DNA from: Sporosarcina sp. ANT_H38
Lineage (GTDB): Bacteria > Bacillota > Bacilli > Bacillales_A > Planococcaceae
Length of the DNA: 64,000 nt
Assembly: GCF_008369195.1 (NCBI RefSeq)
Contig: NZ_VOBC01000006.1
Span: 62,001-126,000, forward strand
Reading direction: 5' to 3'
Made by a program: the position numbers and the translations under genes. This document shows, piece by piece, positions 19,038 through 27,867 of the stretch (the stretch's first letter is position 1; each line of letters begins with the position of its first letter). The notes under the pieces are model-generated. The model was not told the origin of the DNA and made no database searches. It saw only the letters and a program-made list of their open reading frames with translations.

Positions 19038-19112
19038 TGGTCCCGACTAGTCTTGAACTAGCGACCCCTACCTTGTCGAGGTAGAGGCGCGTTAAGTCTA
19101 CAAGATAACACC
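19038..19112 (-). other. tRNA-like remnant, possible attachment site (tRNA-Val type)
   Basis: On the minus strand CTACC-TCGACAA-GGTAG forms an anticodon arm with anticodon GAC, followed by GGGGTCG and a T arm (GCTAG-TTCAAGA-CTAGT) and a 3' acceptor strand CGGGACC at 19039-19045. The 5' acceptor strand that should pair with it is not present, and CCA is absent. It looks like the 3' part of a tRNA plus decayed sequence, as left by integration of a mobile element. Confidence 0.45.
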
Positions 19113-19345
19113 TGTTGAGGCTTAAGACGTTATTAATTTGTATCTGTCGCCAAATCATTATATGGAGTTGGATGATGTGAACATAATATGACCACTTTTT
19201 TGACCACTTTAATTTATTGCTCCATGTAAACATAGGAACAGCATAAACATAGAATCCTTACAACTAGGGGGAACTTTAGATATATATCCTGCTATTTGTA
19301 GCATTGAGTGATGGGCGGCATGATGTAAGTCGTCATCCTCCATTC

Positions 19346-19386
19346 AAAAAGCGTCAAATCCTTAAACAGGATTTGGCGCTTTTTTT
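19346..19386. terminator. Intrinsic terminator
   Basis: AAAAAGCGTCAAATCC pairs with GGATTTGGCGCTTTTTTT around TTAAACA. Confidence 0.85.
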
Positions 19387-19493
19387 AGTGGGATTGAATA
19401 AGTGACTTTCACACAAAAGAGTTGCTTGTGATTTACAAGGTGTCACAGCTTACAGACTACTCAAAAAAAAAGTTTCTTTCAAAGGTTAGTAAA

Positions 19494-19690
19494 GATGCCA
19501 ACATTTTGCTAACGCAATCAAGTAAAAACATTAAATTCCCATTAAAGATGTTACACTCCTTATTTTTAGAAACATTGATATATCGCACTTTTGGCACATA
19601 TCGCGATAGATATTATACATTTCCATCTTACGGTCGGCATGATGTAATAAAGCCTTCAAACCATTGTTATAACTGGGTTTGTAAGTAAGA
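19494..19690 (+). repeat. Dispersed direct repeat, copy 1 (about 195 bp)
   Basis: Shares with copy 2 at 20767-20963: AACATTTTGCT, TTAAAGATGTTACACT, TTGATATATCGCACTTTTGG, CGGCATGATGTAATAA and AAACCATT, in the same order and spacing. The core GGYCGGCATGATGTAA also occurs alone at 19313-19328. Confidence 0.8.
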
Positions 19691-19923
19691 TGAAAGTGAA
19701 ATGCTATCATAAAGGATAATAATTGAGGCTTCTCATTAGTTGTGTAAACTTTTGAGGCGCTTCTTTTTTCATTTCTTGGGTAACATGAAGATAGACAAGT
19801 TATTGTTTCATCAATCTTGATATTTTATACGCTCACTATTTTTGATGTATTAGTTATTGTATTATGGATAATAGAACGACTACCTAAATGAATATTTATA
19901 ATATAAAAATTAAGGAGAATTAT

Positions 19924-20493
19924 ATGTCCTGGAGCAAATTGAAGCAACAACTGGAGAGTTTTCTCTGTCCTGCGGTATATGGAAGGGTTGAATACCGTGC
20001 AACCGGCTATCGTTATTTACCAGATAAAGTAGGACTTTGTTATATTGCGGTAGATAAAAAGAATGTACTCAATATGAGTGATAAAACTAACTTAATCAGA
20101 TGGTATCAGACGGAGCAGGAAATTAAGAATGATTCAAATATCCAAATTCCTATCAGCAATGAAGAAATTGAAGCTGTCAGAAAAGATACCAAGGGAATAG
20201 TTCCAGAGGATCGTCTTAAAGTAATTGCAAGAAGTAGAAAAATATCAGAACATGCAAAGGAGCTTTTGTCAGCACAGTCATCATTAAGTAAATCAAACTT
20301 TATTGTTGTAGCTAATAAGTTTTTATCCACTCCTATAGAGGAGAGTATAGAGAGCAATGATATCCTATTGAATATTTTAGCTTTGGTGGACAGACGGGTT
20401 GGAAAAAAACGTATTTTAAACATGACTGAGAATATGAAGTTAAAGCATCCAATTGTGCAGTATTTTTATGAACTACGGCTTAGTACGTTATGA
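19924..20493 (+). CDS. SF0329-type hypothetical protein in a repeat-flanked unit
   Basis: A 189-residue protein. The N-terminus (MSWSKLKQQLESFLCPAV, then YRATGYRYLPDK) matches what I recall of the SF0329 family, whose role is unknown. The remainder is charged and helical; no membrane helix or catalytic motif is evident. I start at ATG 19924 because AAGGAG sits 7 bases before it; an earlier ATG at 19888 lacks a ribosome site. It stands between two direct copies of a 195-bp repeat with GATGTA cores, so it behaves like cargo of a mobile unit. Confidence 0.65.
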   Translation: MSWSKLKQQLESFLCPAVYGRVEYRATGYRYLPDKVGLCYIAVDKKNVLNMSDKTNLIRWYQTEQEIKNDSNIQIPISNEEIEAVRKDTKGIVPEDRLKVIARSRKISEHAKELLSAQSSLSKSNFIVVANKFLSTPIEESIESNDILLNILALVDRRVGKKRILNMTENMKLKHPIVQYFYELRLSTL

Positions 20494-20766
20494 TCATAAA
20501 TAACTCATCACCTGAAAACCTTTCATTACTTATTGATTTCTCTCATGTTCTACCCAAGAGAATTTATTCATTTGTTATTGAGTTTACTGAGCTAGCAATT
20601 AGAGTAATAAATTCGGGGAAATCAGTGGTTAACTCTGGATGAAGAACTCTAGAGCTTTTTATGAAAGTAAATACAGGACTCAAGATGTAATTTTAGTTAG
20701 GTTCACACGACCACATCATTTAATACCTCTGTGACCTACAATCAACGCAAGAAGAGTGTGTGAATA

Positions 20767-20963
20767 AATGCTAACATTTTGCTTAGGCATTCAAATGAAA
20801 AACGGTAAAGTTCCGTTAAAGATGTTACACTTGAGATTCTCAAAACCTTGATATATCGCACTTTTGGCACACAGTTTTAAAGTTATTACACACTTTCACC
20901 TTGCGGGCGGCATGATGTAATAAGAACGTATAAACCATTATAAATAAGTGTTTGTATGTATGA
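20767..20963 (+). repeat. Dispersed direct repeat, copy 2 (about 195 bp)
   Basis: Second copy of the repeat at 19494-19690, same orientation, 1.27 kb downstream. Its core is GGGCGGCATGATGTAA at 20905-20920. Confidence 0.8.
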
Positions 20964-21147
20964 TTTACACTACGTGACCACTTCATTGTATAAAAAATTG
21001 AATATGACTAATTTTAAAGAAGGTCTTTCAGCAGTTTACCGAACTGTTGGGATGCCTTTTCTTCGGTGTATTTTTAATATGTGCATAGAGATTCATTGTT
21101 GTATTAATGTCTGAGAGACTTATACTTCACCCTTACTACATATAAAA

Positions 21148-21183
21148 TAGTAGTGCTAACCATTGCCATGGTCTGCACTACTA
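21148..21183. terminator. Strong hairpin, possible terminator
   Basis: TAGTAGTGC/GCACTACTA with inner ACCAT/ATGGT. No long T run, so the role is uncertain. Confidence 0.4.
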
Positions 21184-21245
21184 ATCTTTATATGTTCTCA
21201 ATGCTTTTTAATTCTCGTGGATCAAAAGCTTAGGATTATGAATTT

Positions 21246-21400
21246 TATTCTTTTAAGAATTTAAATGGTGATACGCCACGATTTACGGTGCTAGGAAGCA
21301 TTCCTTCATATAAAATATCACCTGTTGCAGCATGGTATGCTACAACATACAATATTGCCGACGTTGATAAAAGCAGTGTACGTAACGACCTAATCGATTG
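21246..21400 (-). pseudogene. C-terminal remnant of an unknown protein
   Basis: An open minus-strand stretch with no start reads QSIRSLRTLLL...YVVAYHAATGDILYEG and ends FKFLKE before TAA at 21246-21248. It looks like the tail of a decayed gene. The family is not recognised. Confidence 0.35.
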
Positions 21401-21419
21401 TCAGTAACACAGAAGAAGG

Positions 21420-21575
21420 GAGAAAAGATTGGAGAAGAGTTAACAAAAAAGTGAGTCTAATTTAATCAGATGTAGAGAGATTAAATCCAAGAAAATAGGG
21501 ATTCGAATTGTATATCGGATTATTAGTGATAAAGCTGAGATAGTCGATATTATTTCGAGTGGGAAACGTGGATAA
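21420..21575 (+). pseudogene. RelE/ParE-type toxin gene remnant
   Basis: Readable in two frames: IGEELTKK, then after a shift CREIKSKKIGIRIVYRI, followed by DKAEIVDIISSGKRG and a TAA at 21573-21575. The I-R-I-V-Y-R and I-x-D-I-I-x-x-G-K-R pattern is the C-terminal half of RelE/ParE toxins. No antitoxin gene is visible. It is a dead toxin-antitoxin relic. Confidence 0.45.
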
Positions 21576-21607
21576 TGCTAATTCCACAAAACATGCTGTT
21601 AAACGCA

Positions 21608-21655
21608 AAAAAACACTTATGAAATCATTAGTGATTCTAAAAGTGTTTTTTGTTG
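21608..21655. terminator. Intrinsic terminator
   Basis: AAAAACACTT ... AAGTGTTTTTT arms flank a loop with an internal weak pairing. It can stop the minus-strand M20 operon or the relics to the left. Confidence 0.65.
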
Positions 21656-21765
21656 TTTTTAAATCCTGATGTCATTCACACTGAAATGAGAGACCAAATA
21701 ATATAAACAGGCACCACAAATATTTATTTCTAGTTGTATTAAATTTCGTTATAAGAGGTGCAATA

Positions 21766-22989
21766 TCATTTATGCTGATTTTTTAGCCATTCTATTGCTA
21801 CGTTTGCGTGTAGAGCAGCACCATACTTAAATATATCCTCATTTTGTTGCATACGAGGGTTGTGAACAGGGGCTTCTCCTTCTTTTCCGGTACCTAACAC
21901 AACAAATGCAGACGGTACTTGTTGAGAGATATAAGAGAAGTCTTCTGAGCCACTCATTTGCCCATTATCCACAACATTCTCTATACCAACAACTTCTTCT
22001 AGGAAAGAGGTGATTTCATCAACAAATTCAGGATTATTGTATGTCGTTGGTGTGTGGAATTCTGTTGTGCTATATTCTCCACGCCATGCTTTTACAACAT
22101 GATCAATCATCTCAGGGATTCGTTGACATAAATGATCTCGCGTCTCCTGATCATAACTACGCATATTTCCGCTTAACACTGCTTTTTCTGGGATCACATT
22201 CGTCACAGTACCACCACTCATGGCACCTACGGAAAATGTAACATGCTGATTTGGAGCAGCTTCACGTGTGAATAATAGATTTAAACTGGTATAAAGTTGA
22301 TTCATAATCATGTTGGCATCAATGGTTTTATGGGGTTGTGAGCTATGGCCACCATATCCTTTAATATCCACAATATACGAATCCATTGCTTGTGTTAATG
22401 TCCCTTTACTGACTGACAGCGTTCCAGCTTGTTGGTCTGGCATAATATGAATTCCGAAAGCAGCATCCACTTTTGGGTTTTCAAGTGCCCCATCATCGAT
22501 CATTAACTTAGAACCGTATCCCCATTCTTCACCAGGTTGGAAGAATAATTTTACAGTACCTTGTAATTCAGCTTCATGATTTTTCAAAAGTTGGGCAGCT
22601 CCTAAAAGCATGGCAACATGTGAGTCATGACCACAGGCATGCATAAGACCAGGTTTTGTTGATTTGAATTCTGATTCTACTTCTTCCTCAATGGGTAATG
22701 CATCCATATCAGCACGGAGAAGAATACAAGGAGAACCTTGACCAATCGTCGCGACAACACCTGTACAATTTACTTGTTCAGGAAATCCAGCTCTTGCATA
22801 CTTTTCTCTAACCTCAGGTGGTACTACGCCACAGGGCTTATGTTCTATTCCGATTTCATCAAGACGTTGTTGAATGTATCGTTGTGTGTTTGGAAGATCG
22901 AACCCGATTTCTGGGTTTTGATGTAAATATCGACGGTCTTTAATAATTTGTTCTTCATATATTTTTGAGTCTTCAACAATGTTAATCAT
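21766..22989 (-). CDS. M20 family metallo-amidohydrolase
   Basis: A 407-residue cytosolic amidohydrolase of the M20/HipO group, which removes acyl groups from N-acyl amino acids or similar amides. Metal-binding and catalytic motifs are seen: HQNPEIGFD, ADMDALPIEE, the H-A-C-G-H-D-x-H metal site, GEEWGYGSK, and a late GSEDFSY. AAGGGG precedes the ATG. It is the last gene of a three-gene minus-strand operon with a YfcC-type carrier and a second M20 enzyme. The exact substrate cannot be read. Together they suggest uptake and de-acylation of an amide compound, controlled by the GntR gene upstream. Confidence 0.85.
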   Translation of the reverse strand: MINIVEDSKIYEEQIIKDRRYLHQNPEIGFDLPNTQRYIQQRLDEIGIEHKPCGVVPPEVREKYARAGFPEQVNCTGVVATIGQGSPCILLRADMDALPIEEEVESEFKSTKPGLMHACGHDSHVAMLLGAAQLLKNHEAELQGTVKLFFQPGEEWGYGSKLMIDDGALENPKVDAAFGIHIMPDQQAGTLSVSKGTLTQAMDSYIVDIKGYGGHSSQPHKTIDANMIMNQLYTSLNLLFTREAAPNQHVTFSVGAMSGGTVTNVIPEKAVLSGNMRSYDQETRDHLCQRIPEMIDHVVKAWRGEYSTTEFHTPTTYNNPEFVDEITSFLEEVVGIENVVDNGQMSGSEDFSYISQQVPSAFVVLGTGKEGEAPVHNPRMQQNEDIFKYGAALHANVAIEWLKNQHK

Positions 22990-23077
22990 GTAGACATCCC
23001 CTTTTTTATTTACGAGATTATTTGTTGCAAACCTACTGAGTATCTAAAAAACGAATATTGTTTGTTCATGGTCGTTA

Positions 23078-24490
23078 TTAGGCTGGTCCTAAACCTATAT
23101 AATGAGCGACTATGATTAATACAAATGCGGCAAAATGTAGTAACATGAATAATTTTAATGAAAACTTAACCCAATCAGCATAATTTACATTAGCCATTCC
23201 GAGTGCAGCCATTAATCCGCCAGAAGTTGGCCATAAATAGTTCGTAAATCCATCCCCAAATTGATATACAACAACCATTACTTGCTGGTTGATGCCTAGT
23301 ATTTTCCCGAGTGGCCCCATAATTGGCATCAAGATCATTGCTTTTCCACTTCCGGAAACAACAAAGAAATTGAAGAAGATAACGACTAAGAAAAGAACTA
23401 ATAAAGTGATAACGGATCCAGTATTGCTTAATAATCCAGATAATGCATGGACAGCTGGATCGATAATTTGAGCTTGATCCATTAAAATCATGACAGAACG
23501 AGCAAAACCAATAGCTAGTGCAGTTGGTAGAAGTCTTGCTGCTCCTGTTCCAAATGTAACAGCTGCTTCACTAGGATCCAGTCTTAACATGATGACTAAG
23601 AATACAGCATAGATAGCATAGACAGCAGATAACTGCGGCATTCCCCAACCAAGTTGAATGGCACCATATGCACCACCAACTAAAACGGCCACTAACCCCA
23701 ATAAAGCGATCTTTCTTGGTAATGTAAACTCTTCTTCCACATACTCAGCTTTTTTTGTGTTTTCTAGTTGTTCTATATATTCTTCAGCCACAATACTTTT
23801 CATTGGGTTTGCTTTGGTTTTATTAGCATACCGTAGAATATACACCATAGAGATGACTATAAAAATCACCAGTGCAACGATGCGGAAAACCAGACCAGAA
23901 TAGATAGGCAATCCTACAATCGATTGACTAACACCCGTCGTATAAAAATTCACTGCGCCTGCAGTAAAACCAATCGCCAAACCAACTGTTGACGTAGCGA
24001 AGGCGGTTATTCGGTCATATCCCATCCCCATAACGACAGCCATTGCTAGCGGGATGAATGGGATTCCTCCTTCACCGAAACCAATTGTCCCCATAACAGA
24101 AAACAATGTTAGTAATACGATGATGATAAGTTTTTCTTTGCCTCCAGCAACACGCAATAGCTTATGTATACCTGCTGTAATTGCGCCTGATTTTTCAAGA
24201 ATATAAAGGGCACCACTTGCAAATAGTAGCATCACAATGATATCGGCAGATTGTACAACCCCATTATGTAAAGCTGTGAAAAAATCCATAAATCCAATTG
24301 GCTTGGCTTGATCGACATACTCAAATACCTCTGTGTTCAGTTCAGTGATACCTGTTTCCGGATTCACATTTCGTTCATACTGCCCACTTGGTACAATCCA
24401 AGATAATACGATTACCAGTAACATAACTAGTAAGAACATAATATAAACATGAGGGAAGTTAAACCCTTTTCGTTTTTCCTTCTTTGACAT
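23078..24490 (-). CDS. YfcC family membrane carrier
   Basis: A 470-residue protein with about 12 hydrophobic helices and a short basic N-terminus. Conserved segments such as PSGQYER, GEGGIPFIPLA, SGSGKAMILMPI and GDGFTNYLWPTSG are typical of YfcC/DcuC-related carriers (C4-dicarboxylate or basic amino-acid type). I use ATG 24490 since GGGAGG lies just before it; the frame upstream overlaps that site. Located between two M20 amidohydrolase genes, it likely imports their substrate or exports a product. The transported compound is unknown. Confidence 0.85.
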   Translation of the reverse strand: MSKKEKRKGFNFPHVYIMFLLVMLLVIVLSWIVPSGQYERNVNPETGITELNTEVFEYVDQAKPIGFMDFFTALHNGVVQSADIIVMLLFASGALYILEKSGAITAGIHKLLRVAGGKEKLIIIVLLTLFSVMGTIGFGEGGIPFIPLAMAVVMGMGYDRITAFATSTVGLAIGFTAGAVNFYTTGVSQSIVGLPIYSGLVFRIVALVIFIVISMVYILRYANKTKANPMKSIVAEEYIEQLENTKKAEYVEEEFTLPRKIALLGLVAVLVGGAYGAIQLGWGMPQLSAVYAIYAVFLVIMLRLDPSEAAVTFGTGAARLLPTALAIGFARSVMILMDQAQIIDPAVHALSGLLSNTGSVITLLVLFLVVIFFNFFVVSGSGKAMILMPIMGPLGKILGINQQVMVVVYQFGDGFTNYLWPTSGGLMAALGMANVNYADWVKFSLKLFMLLHFAAFVLIIVAHYIGLGPA

Positions 24491-24528
24491 GTACTTTCCT
24501 CCCAATCCCTCTACCTACTTGTTAACTA

Positions 24529-25647
24529 TTATAATTCTGTTAAGCCCTTGAATAGTTCAACTCCTGATTCAATAAGTTCGTCACGAAAGTCATACGCATG
24601 GGTATGAACATGCGGGTGATTTTCCCCGTTGCCGATGAAGCAATAAGCACCCTTTGTTAACTTCGTAAAGTGTCCAAAGTCTTCTGAACCACGAAATGCT
24701 TCCTGTAGTTCAAGTAATTCCATTCCCTTGTCTTTTGCAACAAGACGAATTTTATCTGCACTTTCTTTATGGTTTACCGTTTCAGGGAATTCATCGTTAT
24801 AGTGAAAACTTACTTTTAACCCATATTCCTCTGCTTGAGCTTTAGCGAAATTTTCAAGGTTTACTTGAAGTCGATCCAGCTCTTCTTCATAGAGGGCTCG
24901 TATTGTCATGCGAATATCTCCTTTTGATGCAGCAATACCAAATGCTTTTTCACCAACATCGATTTGTACAACAGTACAAAGGACAAGACCTTTATTTTTT
25001 TTCGGTGAGATGAATTCTGGAATCTCTCTGACAATATTAGAGAATGCCAATGATGGGTTGATTCCCGTTTCGGGCTGGCTGGCATGGGCAGGAGCACCTT
25101 CAAAGTGTATGGTCATTCCTTTAGACGCACACAACATTGTTCCATCCAAAATTCCTACAGCTTTGTAAGGGAAATCACTCATATTATGATAGGCGAAAAT
25201 TTCGTCAATATTATGTTCCTTTATGAAATCAACACATTGAATCGCACCATCTCCTGTTTCTTCAGCCGGCTGGAAGAGGCAAAAAACATTTTTATCTGAA
25301 CCATTTTGATCAATTTCAAGGGCAAATCCTGCTAGTGTCGCTGAGTGCCCATCATGCCCACATTTGTGTGCTTTTCCAGGGATTTTAGAAGCCCATGGGA
25401 GATCAATGACTTCGTCCATTGGAAGTGCATCAAAATCTGCACGAAAAGCAATATTGGGCTTATTATCTCCTGCACGATAAATTGCATAGAACCAATTTCC
25501 TTTATCTACAATTTCAAAGTTTGTTGTATGCGTTTTCAAAAAGTCGATTAAGTGTTGTTTTGTCCAAACTTCTTCGTTAGAAATTTCAGGATGTTGATGC
25601 AATTCATGTCGTAGTTTCTTGGCTAATTCAAAATTCCGATTTTTCAA
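24529..25647 (-). CDS. M20 family amidohydrolase (second copy)
   Basis: A 372-residue M20 enzyme, only distantly similar to the one at 21766-22989. It has HQHPEISNEE, FRADFDALPMDE, the metal site KCGHDGHSATL, PAEETGDGAIQ and GSEDFGHF. Family members cleave acyl-amino acids or peptides with two metal ions. The start is TTG at 25647, with GGAGG upstream. It is the first gene of the operon, 39 bases before the carrier. Two different amidohydrolases around one carrier suggest two linked substrates or a two-step release. Confidence 0.85.
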   Translation of the reverse strand: MKNRNFELAKKLRHELHQHPEISNEEVWTKQHLIDFLKTHTTNFEIVDKGNWFYAIYRAGDNKPNIAFRADFDALPMDEVIDLPWASKIPGKAHKCGHDGHSATLAGFALEIDQNGSDKNVFCLFQPAEETGDGAIQCVDFIKEHNIDEIFAYHNMSDFPYKAVGILDGTMLCASKGMTIHFEGAPAHASQPETGINPSLAFSNIVREIPEFISPKKNKGLVLCTVVQIDVGEKAFGIAASKGDIRMTIRALYEEELDRLQVNLENFAKAQAEEYGLKVSFHYNDEFPETVNHKESADKIRLVAKDKGMELLELQEAFRGSEDFGHFTKLTKGAYCFIGNGENHPHVHTHAYDFRDELIESGVELFKGLTEL

Positions 25648-25732
25648 TACCCACCAAACCTCCTAGCTTTTTCTCTCAATGTACTAACGTGATTTTCGCA
25701 ACGCAGAAATGTTAGTCAATTTCGTATATTGT

Positions 25733-25746
25733 ATATTGTACATTAT
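25733..25746. promoter_or_regulatory. Possible GntR-type operator before the M20 operon
   Basis: ATATTGTACATTAT has central TGTACA symmetry, and TATATTGTA repeats just beside it. It lies in the promoter zone of the M20 operon, next to the FadR-type regulator. This is inference only. Confidence 0.3.
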
Positions 25747-25765
25747 ATTTTATGATTTTCAATAA

Positions 25766-25799
25766 AAAAATTCTGTTTTTTCGAAACAGAATTTTTTTA
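25766..25799. terminator. Bidirectional intrinsic terminator
   Basis: AAAAAAATTCTGTTT pairs with AAACAGAATTTTTTT around TTTCG. It ends the GntR gene on the minus strand. Confidence 0.9.
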
Positions 25800-25817
25800 A
25801 CTTATTAATTTTGCGGA

Positions 25818-26465
25818 TTATAGAGGGATGACCTCCGCTTTTTCTGTATTCCAATGTACTTCTTTCATGAAGAGTTCTAATTCAGCTGAAGCACCGTTTC
25901 TAAACAGTTCCATCATCTTTCTATGTTCGTTGTTTGTTTGTGTAAGTCTTTTCGTTGTTAATTCGGGCTCAGCAGAACCATCAAAATTCTTCAAAAACTT
26001 CTTTTCTAATTGAAGCAAAAGATTTACAAGACTTTTGTTTGGACAGATGGATAGATAGACATTATGAAAAGCTTCCTGCATTTTATGATACATGGAGAAA
26101 TTCCCTGTATTAATGGCCAAATCAATACTCTGGATATAGAATTCCATTTCTTTCATATGTTTCTCAGTTAATAATGGGGTGGCAAGTGAAGCAGCCAAGC
26201 CATCCAATGCACCAATGATAAAGAAGGTTTCTTTCGCTTCTTCCTTTGAAAGATTTTTTATAATAAATCCTTTTCTTGGTATGTTTTCTAATAACCCTTC
26301 CGAAGAAAGCTGTATGAGTGCCTCTCTAACCGGTGTCCTACTAACTTTCAAAGCCTCGCTGATCGCATTTTCATTAACTTTACTTCTAGAAATCAGCGTT
26401 CCATTGTTGATTTGCTCTACGATATAGTTATATACATGGTCCTTTAACGATAAATAATTATTCAT
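25818..26465 (-). CDS. GntR family (FadR subfamily) transcriptional regulator
   Basis: A 215-residue repressor: N-terminal winged helix (ISEALKVSRTPVREALIQLSSEGLL) and an all-helical FCD ligand-binding domain with metal-site histidines. TTGGGG lies before the ATG. The gene is on the minus strand, separated from the M20 operon by a strong terminator, so that operon has its own promoter, probably the target. An effector such as the imported amide or its product is likely but unseen. Confidence 0.85.
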   Translation of the reverse strand: MNNYLSLKDHVYNYIVEQINNGTLISRSKVNENAISEALKVSRTPVREALIQLSSEGLLENIPRKGFIIKNLSKEEAKETFFIIGALDGLAASLATPLLTEKHMKEMEFYIQSIDLAINTGNFSMYHKMQEAFHNVYLSICPNKSLVNLLLQLEKKFLKNFDGSAEPELTTKRLTQTNNEHRKMMELFRNGASAELELFMKEVHWNTEKAEVIPL

Positions 26466-27222
26466 ATAATAACCCCAATGTCTTTTTTATATTCTATTAT
26501 ATATATTATTTTTCGGAAACTCAATTTCTAAGTGGAATATATAGGGAAAATAAGAACGGTGTGATGGCGAATATTTGGTCATTTAAAAGAGTTTTGCAGA
26601 GATAAAATATACAGGCTGAAGAAGAAAAGATTTGAATTATATAGGCGGCACTTAATAAATAGAATGCTCTTCCAACACCGCTTTATTGCTACGACTCACA
26701 CTTGTCGCTCCTTCGCTAGATTTGTTCGTTATATTGGTGAGGTATACGACCTAGTTAATTCTAAATAAATAGTGCCAAATATATAATCTAATTCAAATTA
26801 AGATGAGCATGTAATAGAAAAATGGATAAGTTTTTATTACCATAATTTTGACCACTAAAAGTATAGAATACTGTATTTTCTTGTAGAAACGAAAATGTTG
26901 AAAACCTTGCAAATAGTGATCTAAAGTCGTTATAGAGTTTTAGATAGTCATGTAAAGTTAAGAATGAAAGGGGATGTATGATGTAAATAGAAATAAACCC
27001 CTAAGGTCTTGATTTATCAAGTTCTTAGGGGATATTTATTTACGAAATGATAGAAAAAGGTTGCCTAGTTCTTTGGTGATTCGGATTTGATTCAGAAACA
27101 GGCATTTGAATTTTTTTTTGCAGTGAGAGATGCGGAAATAGCACAAGTTATGGATTGGCAGCGTATTTACTACTTGTACCTTTATCGTTTAGTGAAGGTG
27201 TTTTTTAGTAACTCAAGGCTTA
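26466..27222. other. Non-coding stretch with a MITE-like element and a hairpin
   Basis: No gene. 26647-26776 is bounded by inverted ends GGCACT ... AGTGCC. CCCCTAAG/CTTAGGGG with inner CTTG/CAAG (26998-27031) forms a terminator-like hairpin. Confidence 0.4.
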
Positions 27223-27582
27223 CTAGATAACATCAACAACAGCAGGGGTATATTCTTTGCTGATATTGTTATTGTTATTTTTATTGTTATCGTGATTGCT
27301 ATCGACACCAATACCGCTTTGACCTTCGTTAAGGTTACCATTAAAGTTACCATCATTATCATGAATGTTGATGGTGAAATTCGTATTATAAACTTCGTTT
27401 ATCCACCCATATTGAAGTGAGTGATTTTCTATAGCCGATTTTGCTCCTGCGCTAGGAGAACTTTCACGCGAATTATTGTAACCGTGTGGTTGTATACTAG
27501 CCGCGTCAACTGCTTTGAATGGTCCAAGCTGCTGAAAATTACCTCCACAACAGAAACCTTGTTTAAATTTAGTAGAATTCAT
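27223..27582 (-). CDS. Asparagine-rich small protein, possible spore-surface protein
   Basis: A 119-residue protein with FCCGGNFQQLGPF near the start, a central aromatic section (HSLQYGWINEVYNTNFTIN), and an asparagine/aspartate-glycine-rich tail (NFNGNLNEGQ, DNNKNNNNN). It has no signal peptide. The ATG at 27582 is preceded by AAGGAGGTG; the GTG three codons upstream overlaps that site. It is the downstream member of a minus-strand pair, after the tandem-repeat gene, separated by two terminators. Composition and the neighbouring coiled-coil proteins suggest a coat or exosporium role; no family is recognised. Confidence 0.55.
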   Translation of the reverse strand: MNSTKFKQGFCCGGNFQQLGPFKAVDAASIQPHGYNNSRESSPSAGAKSAIENHSLQYGWINEVYNTNFTINIHDNDGNFNGNLNEGQSGIGVDSNHDNNKNNNNNISKEYTPAVVDVI

Positions 27583-27722
27583 ATATATCACCTCCTTTCT
27601 TAACTATCATATTCAAAGCAGTTGTCAGGCGGACGGGCTATCGACTACTTGTCTATCGCAACTTTTAATTTTTTTTATAGTAATGTAGATTTTTCGGAAC
27701 ATCTTTGTAATCGCCAAAAAGA

Positions 27723-27815
27723 TGCCTCGAATAGCTGAATGTCGCTATTCGAGGCACCTTATGATTTTTGAATCCAAAAAAACAGCCACCTTAGACTTAG
27801 TGTCAAGGCAACTGT
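27723..27815 (-). terminator. Two terminators after the tandem-repeat gene
   Basis: A perfect 13-bp hairpin (TGCCTCGAATAGC at 27723-27735 with its complement at 27744-27756) and a bulged ACAG...CTGT hairpin followed by T on the minus strand (27776-27815). Confidence 0.7.
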
Positions 27816-27867
27816 TTTAAATAGGGTACCCCATTTGGTGATTCTAAATACATTATCTAAATAGGAA

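Noticed and set aside
18988..19233. Minus-strand open frame of 81 codons at the tRNA-like remnant
   Set aside because: It runs through the tRNA-like arms and has no ribosome site.
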